A stretch of DNA of 64,000 nt from Natrialba asiatica DSM 12278. Its GTDB lineage: Archaea > Halobacteriota > Halobacteria > Halobacteriales > Natrialbaceae. How positions within the stretch are numbered: the stretch's first letter is position 1; each line of letters opens with the position of its first letter. The translations under genes were made by a program, and so were the position numbers. The stretch covers positions 221,955 to 285,954 of the forward strand of contig NZ_AOIO01000030.1 in the NCBI RefSeq assembly GCF_000337555.1, given 5' to 3'. Below, piece by piece: positions 44,014 through 52,887 of the stretch. The notes beneath the pieces are model-generated. The model ran no database searches. It worked only from the letters and a program-made list of their open reading frames with translations, and was not told the DNA's origin.

Positions 44014-45554
44014 GCGGAGAACAGACCGGGCAAGACGAGCAACAACCCGGCCAACTGGAGCGTGTTACCGATATCGGCGGCGGTATCGGTAGCGACAGTG
44101 GTGGCATCGGTAGCGGTACGAATCGCCTCCTGTTTACCACCCTCCTGCGCGAGGAGTGGCGGCTCCACACGCAACTGTTCGGCGGCTGGCGCTTTGCCTC
44201 CTTTCCCCTCCTGATCGTCCTCCTCGCCGCCGCCGCGACCGTCGCGCTCCTCGAAACCGGCACGCCCCCCTCGACCATCGTCCTCGGCCTCCACGCCCTC
44301 GCGCTCGGGTTCGGCCTCTACAGCGGCACCGCCGGCTTCGCCGGCTCGAACATGCTCGAAAACGTCTTCGGCCGGCTCTCGCTCGTCCTCTCGTCGGCAT
44401 CCACGCTTCCCCTCTCCCGCCGGCGGCTCCTCGGGATGTTCCTCGTGAAAGACGCGCTGTTCTACGCCGTCGTCTTCATCCTCCCGATGGCCACCGCCGC
44501 ACTCCCGATCGGCGGCCGCTCGGCGACGACGCCGACCGAACTCGTCGCGCTCTGGTTCTCGCTCTCGCTCGTCTTCGCCGCCGGCATGACGGCGACCGTC
44601 GCCCTGATCGCCGTCCGAACTCGGGGCGTGCCGACCTGGACAATTGCGTTGGCTCTCGTCAGCGCTGCCGCCGGCACCTGGGCGCTGGACGGATCTGCCG
44701 CGATCGAATCCGTCCGCACGCTGGCCGTCCCGCTGTCGGGATCGATCCCCGCGGCGGTCGGACTGGCGGGCGGAACGGCTCTCGTCGCCGCCGGGTCGCT
44801 CGCGCTGTACGACCCGACCTACGGCCGGCCGACGCGGACGGCGAGCGATCGGTTTTCCCAGTTACGGGCTGCCGGCGACCGGCTGCCGTTCGCGGACGAT
44901 CCCCTCGTCGTCAAAACGCTGCTCGACCTCTCGCGCTCCGCCGGCGGCGTCTGGAAGCCGTTCGTCTCCGCGGGCATCCTGCTGGCGCTGGTCGCCGCAC
45001 TCGTCGGCGTCGTCCGCGAAATCACGGGCATCGAACCCGCGCCCGGCATCTTCTTCGGTGGCGTGCTGGGTCTCGCCGCGTTTACGACCTACAACTGGCT
45101 CACGCAGTTCGACTCGCTCGAGTTCTATCTCACGTACCCGGTCGCCATCGACGACGTCTTCCGCGCCAAGCGGGCGGCGTTCGTCCTCGTGGGAACGCCG
45201 GCGGTCGCCGTGCCGTACCTCGCCGCCGTCGTCCGGTTCGAGGCGGCGCTCGTCGACGCCGCCGTCGGCGCGATACTGCTCGCCGGCTACGGCCTGTACT
45301 ACTACGGGCTGACGGTCTACATCGCCGGTTTCGATCCGAACGAGTTCCTCTTCGACTCGGTCCGCTTCGGCACGTTCACTGTCGGCGTCGCAGTCGCTAT
45401 CGTCCCGACGCTGGTCGCGGGATTCGTCGTGGTCCCGCCGACGCCGACGCTCGCGGTCGGTCTGGCCGTCGCCGGAATCGGCTTCGGCGCGCTCGGCGTC
45501 GTGCTCTCTGGCCGGGCGGGACCGAAGTGGGCCGAGCGGTACCGGGACGAGTAA
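44010..45554 (+). CDS. ABC exporter membrane subunit
   Basis: A 514-residue polytopic protein with about 12-14 helices; it is the partner of the ATPase just upstream (ATGA overlap). Hydrophobic segments include FPLLIVLLAAAATVALLETG, LFYAVVFILPMATAALPIGG and FGTFTVGVAVAIVPTLVAGF. A soluble loop at about 275-305 contains FSQLRAAGDRLPFADDPLVV, found in haloarchaeal two-part ABC-2 membrane proteins. The first 45 residues are hydrophilic with a Gly/Ser/Ile-rich stretch. No specific family name can be given. Confidence 0.82.
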   Translation: MSGEQTGQDEQQPGQLERVTDIGGGIGSDSGGIGSGTNRLLFTTLLREEWRLHTQLFGGWRFASFPLLIVLLAAAATVALLETGTPPSTIVLGLHALALGFGLYSGTAGFAGSNMLENVFGRLSLVLSSASTLPLSRRRLLGMFLVKDALFYAVVFILPMATAALPIGGRSATTPTELVALWFSLSLVFAAGMTATVALIAVRTRGVPTWTIALALVSAAAGTWALDGSAAIESVRTLAVPLSGSIPAAVGLAGGTALVAAGSLALYDPTYGRPTRTASDRFSQLRAAGDRLPFADDPLVVKTLLDLSRSAGGVWKPFVSAGILLALVAALVGVVREITGIEPAPGIFFGGVLGLAAFTTYNWLTQFDSLEFYLTYPVAIDDVFRAKRAAFVLVGTPAVAVPYLAAVVRFEAALVDAAVGAILLAGYGLYYYGLTVYIAGFDPNEFLFDSVRFGTFTVGVAVAIVPTLVAGFVVVPPTPTLAVGLAVAGIGFGALGVVLSGRAGPKWAERYRDE

Positions 45555-45837
45555 CGCCCCGCTGAACTCGCGCTCGCGTCGCCGTCGTTATCGCTATCGT
45601 CGGCATCGACGCCGACGGACGAATCTCCGGCAAGGACGCCAGTCGCTCACGTACTCGCTGTCGAGTGTCGGTGGCATCGGACGGGGGACGCTCCACCGGC
45701 GATGTACGTAGTTGTCCGGCCTGCGGCGGACCAGTCCGTGCCGTCAGTGAACTCGATCCGGTTGCGGCGGTTCGAGAACGGCGGTGGGGAGTCGGAACCG
45801 ATAGGACGATACGCCGCGACGCAGCAGGGACGTGTGA

Positions 45838-47424
45838 ATGACGCGGACGCTTCTGGTGGCCGGGACTGCGAGCCACGTCGGCAAATCGACCGTCGTCGCG
45901 GGACTCTGCCGCCTGCTTGCAGATCGGGGCGTCTCGGTCGCACCGTTCAAAGCACAGAATATGAGCAATAACGCCCGCGTCGTCGTCCGCGCGGAGGCAC
46001 GAGACAGCGACAACCCGTCGGCTGCTGAAGCGAACCCGAACGAGGTCGACGACCGGTGGGGCGAAATCGGCGTCTCGCAGTTCACGCAGGCCCGCGCGGC
46101 GCGGCTCACCCCGACGACGGATTGCAATCCAGTCCTCCTGAAACCGCGCGGCGACGGCGAGAGTCAACTGGTCGTGCAGGGCCGGGCCCGCGAGCACGTT
46201 CCCGCCGGCAGCTACTACGAGACCCACTGGGAGGACGCCCGCGTTGCCGCCGAGAAATCCTATCGACGGCTGGCGGCCGACCACGACGTGATCGTCGCCG
46301 AGGGCGCGGGCAGCATCGCCGAGATCAACCTCCACGATCGGGACCTCGCGAACGTCGAAACTGCCCGGTTCGCCGACGCCGATATCCTCCTGCTCGTCGA
46401 CATCGAGCGCGGCGGCGCGTTCGCCAGCCTCTACGGCACGATCGAACTCCTGCCCGACGACGTCCGCGAGCGCGTCGTCGGCGCGCTCATCACCAAGTTC
46501 AGAGGCGACCCGTCGTTGCTCGAACCCGGTATCGAGGAGATCGAATCGCGGACCGGCGTCCCGATCCTGGGTGTATTGCCCTACGACGACCCCGGCCTGC
46601 CCGAAGAGGACAGCGTCGGCCTCCCCGGCATCGAAGAACGAGGAGTGCGCGGCGACGACGACGGCGTTCCGGGAGAGCAGCGGCTTCGAATTGCCGTCCC
46701 ACGTCTCCCCCGCATCTCCAACGCGACCGATCTCGAGGCGCTCGCCGCGGAACCCGGCGTGTCGGTCGTCTACGTGCCGATCGACGATGGAGCGAGCGAG
46801 AATCCCCTGGACGCAGTTGCGGCCGACGCCGTCGTTCTTCCGGGGACCAAAAACACGGTCGACGACCTCCGCGCGCTCCGCGCCGCCGAGTTCGGCGACG
46901 CACTGCACGCCTTCGACGGGCCCATCGTCGGCATCTGTGGCGGCTACCAACTCCTCGGCGAGCGACTCGCCAACGCCTCGCTCGAAGGAACCGGGACCGA
47001 CGATGCACTCGACGGGCTCGGATTGCTCCCCGTCGAAACGCGGTTCGACGAGGACAAGCGACTCGAGCAGACGACGGTCCCCGTCGACGGGTCGACGACC
47101 CCGCTGCTCGCCGGCGTAGATGGGACCGCGTCAGGGTACGAAATTCACGCCGGTCGAACGCGGGCGCTCGAACCGGTCCAGCGACCGCTCGGTGACGCGA
47201 GTGCAGCACGCGGACAGGTACTCGGAACCTACCTCCACGGCGTCTTCGACAATACGGTGGTCCGCACGGCGTTTCTCGAAGCCGTGGCGCGGTCTGCAGG
47301 CGTCGAGTGGGATACGGAGAGCGTGAACTCGCCCGGAGAGACAGCAACGGCACCCGCAGATCGGGCCGCAGAATTACTTCGACGGCATGTCGACGCGGCG
47401 TTTCTCGAGTCAGTTCGACCCTGA
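45838..47424 (+). CDS. cbiP: Cobyric acid synthase (CbiP/CobQ)
   Basis: A 528-residue glutamine- and ATP-dependent amidase that aminates four carboxyls of adenosyl-cobyrinic acid diamide. N-domain: [19 protein letters not shown] (P-loop, 9-27), [12 protein letters not shown] and [17 protein letters not shown]-domain is a class I glutamine amidotransferase with the nucleophile in [13 protein letters not shown] (Cys about 363) and the His in [10 protein letters not shown]. Compared with bacterial CobQ an acidic insertion of about 24 residues (between NNARV and [11 protein letters not shown]) is present, which I believe is a haloarchaeal trait. Length is otherwise normal. ATG 45838 is clear. Confidence 0.94.
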   Translation: MTRTLLVAGTASHVGKSTVVAGLCRLLADRGVSVAPFKAQNMSNNARVVVRAEARDSDNPSAAEANPNEVDDRWGEIGVSQFTQARAARLTPTTDCNPVLLKPRGDGESQLVVQGRAREHVPAGSYYETHWEDARVAAEKSYRRLAADHDVIVAEGAGSIAEINLHDRDLANVETARFADADILLLVDIERGGAFASLYGTIELLPDDVRERVVGALITKFRGDPSLLEPGIEEIESRTGVPILGVLPYDDPGLPEEDSVGLPGIEERGVRGDDDGVPGEQRLRIAVPRLPRISNATDLEALAAEPGVSVVYVPIDDGASENPLDAVAADAVVLPGTKNTVDDLRALRAAEFGDALHAFDGPIVGICGGYQLLGERLANASLEGTGTDDALDGLGLLPVETRFDEDKRLEQTTVPVDGSTTPLLAGVDGTASGYEIHAGRTRALEPVQRPLGDASAARGQVLGTYLHGVFDNTVVRTAFLEAVARSAGVEWDTESVNSPGETATAPADRAAELLRRHVDAAFLESVRP

Positions 47425-47823
47425 TTACGGTTGGTTTGGCGCCCCCTCTCGGTACGTTCCAAGCAACTCCTCTAAAATGATGCACTCCTGATCGGTCGCT
47501 TCGTAGTGGGTGTCGATAAACCGCTCTGCAGCCTCGTAGTTGCCCCGCAACCCCTGTTTGCGGACTGTAATCACGGCGTCGAGGAAGAACGTTCCACCGT
47601 CCGTTCCCAGTGCCTTCGCGTGATCTTCTTCAGTGATATCGAGTTCTGATTTGATCTCGTCGAAGTTGAACGTCTCGACGTCGTGATCGGGGTCGATGAG
47701 CGTGAGTACGTACTCCGCAGAGAAGCGATAGAACTCGGATTTGCTCTCGAACATACCGTCGTCGACGAGGGTGTCGATCTCCTCGACGACCTCGTCGGGG
47801 TACCTGACGGTATCTTTCGCCAT
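47425..47823 (-). CDS. CdrL-like ribbon-helix-helix regulator
   Basis: A 132-residue protein with an N-terminal ribbon-helix-helix DNA-binding domain, MAKDTVRYPDEVVEEIDTLV (1-20), followed by GMFESKSEFYRFSAEYVL. This closely resembles the CdrS/CdrL family of haloarchaeal cell-division regulators, which in Halobacterium and Haloferax are next to ftsZ2. Residues 50-132 form a second, acidic alpha-helical region (FNFDEIKSELDITEED, FIDTHYEATDQECIILEELL), as in the longer CdrL type. No ftsZ is present here, so it is probably a paralogue. ATG 47823 has a TATA-like GTAATTATG 26 nt upstream, supporting this start. The cbiP gene converges on it: cbiP ends at 47424, one base before this gene's stop. 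Confidence 0.78.
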   Translation of the reverse strand: MAKDTVRYPDEVVEEIDTLVDDGMFESKSEFYRFSAEYVLTLIDPDHDVETFNFDEIKSELDITEEDHAKALGTDGGTFFLDAVITVRKQGLRGNYEAAERFIDTHYEATDQECIILEELLGTYREGAPNQP

Positions 47824-47994
47824 GGGTCGATATGCAGTCCGGGGCATAATTACTGTTTCGGAGCTGTCGGCGTCGGTGACTATCTTCCAGGCGATGAATA
47901 CGCTAGACAAACACTATCAGTGCTATGAGAGCGGAAGAAACCCCAGCGAAGGGGAGAATTGCGCTCTCACAGCGAACGCGCAACTACCTACAAA

Positions 47995-48005
47995 TTTATT
48001 ATTTA
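47995..48005 (+). promoter_or_regulatory. TATA box of the MTH865-family gene
   Basis: TTTATTATTTA is centred 28 nt before ATG 48028, one of the strongest AT signals in the window and consistent with a well-expressed leaderless mRNA. Confidence 0.6.
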
Positions 48006-48027
48006 TCGGACGTAACGGAGTCACGCA

Positions 48028-48279
48028 ATGGCAGACGAAGACGAAATCCGTGAGCAGATGATCGACGCGTTCGAAGGCGCTGACTACCCGATTTCGAGTC
48101 CAATGGACCTCGTCCCGGCGCTGCCGAACGGTCCGGGGACGAAGTTCGAATCCGGGGATTTTTCGATGACCGCGATGGAACTAAACACGAAAATATCCGG
48201 CGGCGACTTCCCGTACGACGATCCGGAATCGTTCGTCGACGATGTCATCGGCGAACTGAAAGCAGCAGACGAGCTATAA
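48028..48279 (+). CDS. MTH865-family small protein
   Basis: An 83-residue acidic protein of the archaeal MTH865-like family, whose function is unknown although a structure from Methanothermobacter exists. Family features: EIREQMIDAFEGADYPISSP at the start, LPNGPGTKFESGDFSMTAME in the middle and DFPYDDPESFVDDV near the end. Full length. It has its own strong TATA box, is divergent from the CdrL-like gene, and precedes the large HTH_10 regulator on the same strand. Confidence 0.85.
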   Translation: MADEDEIREQMIDAFEGADYPISSPMDLVPALPNGPGTKFESGDFSMTAMELNTKISGGDFPYDDPESFVDDVIGELKAADEL

Positions 48280-48456
48280 CCGGTTCGGTGACGGGGGTGT
48301 GACAGCAGCACAGCCGTCGTTCACTCGCACGGCCGCCCGTTGGCCGACCGTCGAATCACGGCGACCCCTATGTTTTATTGCAGGTCGCGGTGTTGGGTAG
48401 AAAGTATACCAGCTCGGAGCACTGGCGTGGTGACGAATAGCCGACACCCCGGACAC

Positions 48457-50961
48457 ATGGAGCATTCACAGGAAACCGTCTCACTCGTCTGTGTAACGAC
48501 CGCACCTGCGAGCGAACACCGACTCTGCACGGAACTCGAGGCGACGGACCGTGATCCGCCAGTGGAGACTCTCGTTCGGTCACTGGCTGAACTCCGGTCG
48601 ACGAATCGATCTGGGGCCGCGTTCGCGTCCGATCCGGATGGGATCGTTATCGATGTCGATCGGCCTGCGTCGTTGCAAACGGCTATTGATCAGGTTGAGA
48701 ACGTGAGAACGGAAGCGCGGACGAGAGAGTCCAACCGGGACAGGACACAGGACGACGACGGCGAACAGCCGATCATCGTCACGCCACAGAACGGCAGCGA
48801 AACGCTCGCTGCAGCGGCACTCCGGGCCGATGTGAGCGAGTACGTTCCGGCGAGCGATAACGCCGTCAACCGCGTGCTCAACGTGGTTCGAGAAGAGACA
48901 GCGGCGACTAGCAGCCGTGGGAGTGACTCCGAGGGAGAGCAAGACGGAGAGGGAGAGCAAGACGGAGAGGGTGAGCAAGACAGAGAGGGTGAGCAAACGG
49001 AGGAAAAACGGGAACAGGATCGAGAACAACGACAGGACCAGCGACAGGAGCAGACGAGCGCAGACACCGAACCAACCGTCGATACCAGCGCCGAACCCGA
49101 CTCCGAAGAGCGCGTGGAACGCGACGCCGAATCGACGGCCACACCGAACGCCGCCCACGACGATACCTATCACCGGATCATCGCCAACGAACTACCCGAC
49201 GAGGCGTTCGTCATCAGTGCCGACGGAACGTATCTGGAGTCAAAAATCCGACCGAGTTCAGCCGAACTCTACACCATCTCCGCAGCTGAACTCGTCGGCA
49301 AGCGCCTCACCGATGCGTTCCCGGAGGAGACCGCGACACAACTGCAGGACTGTCTCGATCGCGCACTCCGAACCGGCGAGATCCAATCCGTCGAGTACAG
49401 CGTCGAGACCACCGAAGGCCGCCGCCGTTACGAAGCGCGTGTCGTCCCGATCGACGAACGCATCGACGGCCAGCGCGCCGTCATCTGGCTCGCCCGCGAT
49501 ATCACCGAGCGCGCACAGCGCGAACGCAGACTGCGGGCCAAGCAAGCCAATCTCGAGACGCTCAACCGGATCAACGCCGTTATTCGGCAAGTGATCGAAA
49601 CGCTCGTCGACGCCCCCACCCGGGATGCGATCGAACGAGAGGTCTGTGCCGAACTCGTCGATTCGGATCTCTACTGTGCGTGCTGGATCGCCGAACGTAC
49701 CACGAACGGCGAGTTCACCTATCGAACCGGTGCGGGCGAAGCAACGACGTATCTCGAGGCCGTTCGGAACGTCGACGACTCGCACGGTGGGTACTCACAA
49801 GAGCGGACGGAGGCGGGGGCAAGTGGAGAGTCCGAGGCTGACACGGCAACCGCGACCGCGGCGGGTGAGGAGGCTGACGATGATACCGACGGGAACGGCG
49901 GCGGTGATCGTGAGAGTGAACACGATGGAGACAGCGGTACCGACACTGACACCGACACCGACAACGGGACCACCGGCCCCGTCCCACCAACGGACATCCA
50001 GAGACCGGTCGAACGAACCGGAACCACGGGGGAAATACTGACGGCAAACCACATCCTCGAACGAGAGCCCTTACCCGAGCCGATACAGGCCGCCGCCAGC
50101 GAAGACACCGTTCGGGCGGCGATCACCGTTCCGATCGTCCACGAGCAAACGATCTACGGCGTGTTGACCGTCCTCGCGAGTCGCGCTGATGCGTTCTCGG
50201 ACACCGAACAGGAAGCGTTCAAACTCCTCGGGGAAACCATGGGCTTTTCGATCATGGCAGTCAAAAGCCGCCAGTTGCTGTTTGCCGATACCGTCACCGA
50301 ACTCGAGTTCAGAATCGACGGTGGGGAGTCGTTTTCGTTCGATCTGACGACGGAGTACGACTGTACGTGTTCCCTCGAATGGTCAGGGACGACCTCGGAT
50401 GGCCGACCGATCCAGTACGTGACCGTCGACGGACTCGATGGAGAGACGGTAATGGAGGCGGCATCGGAACACGAGTCGATCGAGTCGTGTCGGCTTATCC
50501 ACGACGGCCGGGATCACTGTACGATCGAGATGCGATTGGTCGAGTCCGGCGTTCGGACGATTGCGAATCACGGGGGAACGATTCGCGACGTGACGGTCGC
50601 AGACGGGGTCGGAACCTGTATCGTTGAAGTCCCCCAGCACGGCGATGTTCGAGAGGTTGCCGAGGCGTTGGCGGTCGTCTACGAGAATACAGAACTCATG
50701 GCGCGTCGCGAAGTTGACCGGCCGGTTCACACGGCAGTCGAACGCCGCAATCGGATCCACGAGGAGCTTACAGACCGGCAGTTGACGACGCTACGGCTCG
50801 CCTACTTCAGCGGCTTCTTCGAATGGCCGCGCTCGAGCACCGGCGAGGAGATCGCCGAGACGATGGGTGTGACCCCGCCGACGATGCACCAACACCTCCG
50901 AAAGGGGCTCAAGGCGGTCCTTTCCGAATTCTTCGAAGAGGGGAATAGCCCGACGGAGTAA
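48457..50961 (+). CDS. PAS/GAF/HTH_10 bat-like regulator with repeat insertions
   Basis: An 834-residue regulator of the bacterio-opsin activator type. N-terminal receiver-like part (about 1-150, starting SLVCVTTAPASEHRLC), acidic EGEQDG repeats (about 159-180), PAS domain (about 225-350, YHRIIANELPDEAFVISADG), GAF domain (about 375-615), bat-type domain (about 620-765) and the C-terminal HTH_10 (TDRQLTTLRLAYFSGFFEWP, then STGEEIAETMGVTPPTMHQH). The GAF domain is interrupted by about 100 residues of Asp/Thr/Glu/Ser low complexity (about 445-545). ATG 48457 gives MEHSQETVSLV; upstream in-frame codons are not protein-like. Target genes and signal are unknown. Confidence 0.87.
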   Translation: MEHSQETVSLVCVTTAPASEHRLCTELEATDRDPPVETLVRSLAELRSTNRSGAAFASDPDGIVIDVDRPASLQTAIDQVENVRTEARTRESNRDRTQDDDGEQPIIVTPQNGSETLAAAALRADVSEYVPASDNAVNRVLNVVREETAATSSRGSDSEGEQDGEGEQDGEGEQDREGEQTEEKREQDREQRQDQRQEQTSADTEPTVDTSAEPDSEERVERDAESTATPNAAHDDTYHRIIANELPDEAFVISADGTYLESKIRPSSAELYTISAAELVGKRLTDAFPEETATQLQDCLDRALRTGEIQSVEYSVETTEGRRRYEARVVPIDERIDGQRAVIWLARDITERAQRERRLRAKQANLETLNRINAVIRQVIETLVDAPTRDAIEREVCAELVDSDLYCACWIAERTTNGEFTYRTGAGEATTYLEAVRNVDDSHGGYSQERTEAGASGESEADTATATAAGEEADDDTDGNGGGDRESEHDGDSGTDTDTDTDNGTTGPVPPTDIQRPVERTGTTGEILTANHILEREPLPEPIQAAASEDTVRAAITVPIVHEQTIYGVLTVLASRADAFSDTEQEAFKLLGETMGFSIMAVKSRQLLFADTVTELEFRIDGGESFSFDLTTEYDCTCSLEWSGTTSDGRPIQYVTVDGLDGETVMEAASEHESIESCRLIHDGRDHCTIEMRLVESGVRTIANHGGTIRDVTVADGVGTCIVEVPQHGDVREVAEALAVVYENTELMARREVDRPVHTAVERRNRIHEELTDRQLTTLRLAYFSGFFEWPRSSTGEEIAETMGVTPPTMHQHLRKGLKAVLSEFFEEGNSPTE
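48931..48996 (+). repeat. 18-bp in-frame tandem repeat encoding EGEQDG
   Basis: Two identical 18-bp units (48931-48948, 48949-48966), a third with two changes (48967-48984) and a partial fourth. All in frame with the regulator, adding acidic linker residues between its receiver-like and PAS parts. Confidence 0.9.
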
Positions 50962-50962
50962 C

Positions 50963-50981
50963 CGGCTCCAAATTGGAGCCG
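50963..50981 (+). terminator. Perfect hairpin directly after the bat-like regulator
   Basis: CGGCTCCA-AAT-TGGAGCCG: an 8-bp stem (extendable on paper to 9) starting 2 nt after the stop codon. Terminator or 3'-end stabiliser by position. Confidence 0.5.
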
Positions 50982-51182
50982 CGAATAGCCGTCTGTCCGG
51001 TGAACTCGTCTCCGCGATACGCCTGTACCCGCCCGAGTTCACCGCGGTCTCGAAGGATCGGGGGTCGTCCACCGGGAAGGGGGACGACTCGCTACGATGA
51101 CCGCTGGTGAGATGGCGCAAATAAAATGCGGTCTACTGCCGCGGATGATCCGATCGATCGCGGCTGAGCGGTAGAAAAGGGA

Positions 51183-51560
51183 TTACTCGTCGGCGTCTGC
51201 GTTGACGTTTTCGTCGTCTACGTCACCGTTTTCCCCACGGACGAAGGCAGCCTGGCTGTCAGCGTCCTGATCGAGATCGCCCGCGCTGGGGCCCTCGATG
51301 AGGTCTTCGAAGTCGTCGGCCTCGTCGTACTGATCCTGGTAGACGAGTGCTGCTTTTCCTGTCGAGGAAATCTCGTAGAGGCCGGATCGTTCCGCTGGGC
51401 CGATTTTCTCGACTAGGCCGTAGTCTTCGAGGACGGGAAGACGGGTGTTGATGTTTTTTCGACTCTTTCCCGTGTGGGCGGCGAGATTCGTCGCGACGTT
51501 TCGCCCCTTATCCTCGAGCGCTTCGAGGATCAGGAAATCAGTTGGCTGGCGTAGCTTCAC
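51183..51560 (-). CDS. Winged-helix regulator (phiH1-repressor-like)
   Basis: A 125-residue DNA-binding protein. Residues 1-70 are a winged helix: LRQPTDFLILEALEDKGRN, then ATNLAAHTGKSRKNINTRL (recognition helix) and LPVLEDYGLVEKIGPAERSG (wing). This resembles haloarchaeal regulators annotated as phage phiH1 repressor-like or MarR/PadR-like, which are common chromosomal genes and do not imply a prophage. The C-terminal 55 residues are acidic and disordered. The start codon is GTG 51560; no ATG is available near the domain start. Converges on the bat-like regulator. Confidence 0.78.
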   Translation of the reverse strand: MKLRQPTDFLILEALEDKGRNVATNLAAHTGKSRKNINTRLPVLEDYGLVEKIGPAERSGLYEISSTGKAALVYQDQYDEADDFEDLIEGPSAGDLDQDADSQAAFVRGENGDVDDENVNADADE

Positions 51561-51763
51561 TCTCTGTCACTCTCGTACCGAACCTTTATTTCCACTGGTA
51601 ACTAATACTTTCGGCTTGTCCCGGTGAGTTCGCTTTGGAAATCACTATCGGCAACAATATATGTGGTCGCGCGTAACGATGGCGTGGGGCCAGCAAACCC
51701 CCGCTGAACGCCGGCCGTAAGCCATCGGAGCCGGCGATTGTCAGCGCCAGCAGCCAACGGTAT

Positions 51764-52792
51764 TTATTCATTCGCCACGGGCGTCGGCCAGCGTTCCGGG
51801 ATCGGCCCGACACGCGGGTCGTCGTTCCATAGCTCAGTTCCGGACAGCAACTGCGTTCGCTGCCCGACGAGTGCAACGCCGGCGGTCCCGAGCCAGTCGA
51901 GAACGCGGGCGACCGCGGCGGGTGACCGGACGCGGTAGGATGCCGTGGAGGGATCGTCATCGCCGACGCGAATACTGATGCCGTCGGAGTCGATGGCGCG
52001 GAACGCGGACTCGTCGGTTACGTCGTCGCCGATATAGAGCGGGACGGTTCCGTCCGGGAGCGTCGACGTGATGACGTCGACGGCGTCGCCTTTTCCCCAG
52101 TCGATCGTCGGTCCGATTTCGAGGATGCGTTTGCCGGGAGAGACCTCGAGTTCGTCGCCGCCGAATCGGTCGACGACGGTCCGTGTGAGCCGGCGAACGG
52201 TGGGGCGAGCAGCGGGTGGGACGGTGCGCACGTGGACGGTGCCGGTCAGGCGCTTGTTTTCGATTCGAACGTTTGAGATCGGGTCGAGGACAGTTTCGAG
52301 CAGTTCGCAGACGGTTTCGAGTCGGGCGGCGCGTTCGTGTGCGACTGGGTGAACGGCGACGGTCTCGTTCCAGGCGAGTTCGAGGCCGTGATTGCCGGCG
52401 TAGATGCGCGGCCCGTCGATGCGGGTCCGCACGTCGGCGAGGCTCCGTCCGCTGACGATAGCCGTCGTGACGGGAGCGGCATCGACGAGCCCCGCGACGG
52501 CGGTTTCGTTTGCCGTCGTTGGCGCGGCTGCATCGGGCTCGTCGACGATGGGGGCGAGCGTCCCATCGAAGTCGAGACAGACCAGCAGGTGCGTCGCGTC
52601 GGCGAGGGTGGCCCGGAGCTGTGGCAAGTACTCGCCGGTCAGGAGTGGAGGCGGCTGTAGTGGTGTCTCGGGCGGGACGTCGTCTGTGTCGATTTCGTCG
52701 GTATCGGTATCGGTATCGGTCTCGGTGCCGGTGTCGGCGCTATCGATACTGGTGTCGGAACCGTCGTCGCTGGCCGCTGACTGATCGGACAT
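51764..52792 (-). CDS. otsB: Trehalose-6-phosphate phosphatase OtsB
   Basis: A 342-residue HAD-superfamily phosphatase that removes phosphate from trehalose 6-phosphate. HAD motif I is LVCLDFDGTLAPIVDEP (two Asp), motif II VTTAIVSGRSLADV, then IYAGNHGLELAW, the Lys-bearing segment KRILEIGPTIDWGKGDAV and LYIGDDVTDESAF (motif IV). The first 45 residues are an acidic Thr/Asp repeat (TDTDTDTDEIDTDD) encoded by a 6-bp DNA repeat near 52698-52720. The last 45 residues have an extra stretch after the domain. It follows otsA by 95 bases on the same strand. Trehalose is a compatible solute in several haloarchaea. Confidence 0.92.
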   Translation of the reverse strand: MSDQSAASDDGSDTSIDSADTGTETDTDTDTDEIDTDDVPPETPLQPPPLLTGEYLPQLRATLADATHLLVCLDFDGTLAPIVDEPDAAAPTTANETAVAGLVDAAPVTTAIVSGRSLADVRTRIDGPRIYAGNHGLELAWNETVAVHPVAHERAARLETVCELLETVLDPISNVRIENKRLTGTVHVRTVPPAARPTVRRLTRTVVDRFGGDELEVSPGKRILEIGPTIDWGKGDAVDVITSTLPDGTVPLYIGDDVTDESAFRAIDSDGISIRVGDDDPSTASYRVRSPAAVARVLDWLGTAGVALVGQRTQLLSGTELWNDDPRVGPIPERWPTPVANE

Positions 52793-52887
52793 AGTTCGCA
52801 AATCGGGTGTGGGTGGGGATCGGATGGTGGATCGAGACTCGTTCCGTCACGGGAAGCGAGTGCAGAGACGTTCGAACGCACACGAGT

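Noticed and set aside
51183-51560. phiH1-repressor-like gene as a sign of a prophage
   Set aside because: No integrase, terminase, capsid or attachment repeats are seen nearby; such regulators are ordinary chromosomal genes in haloarchaea.
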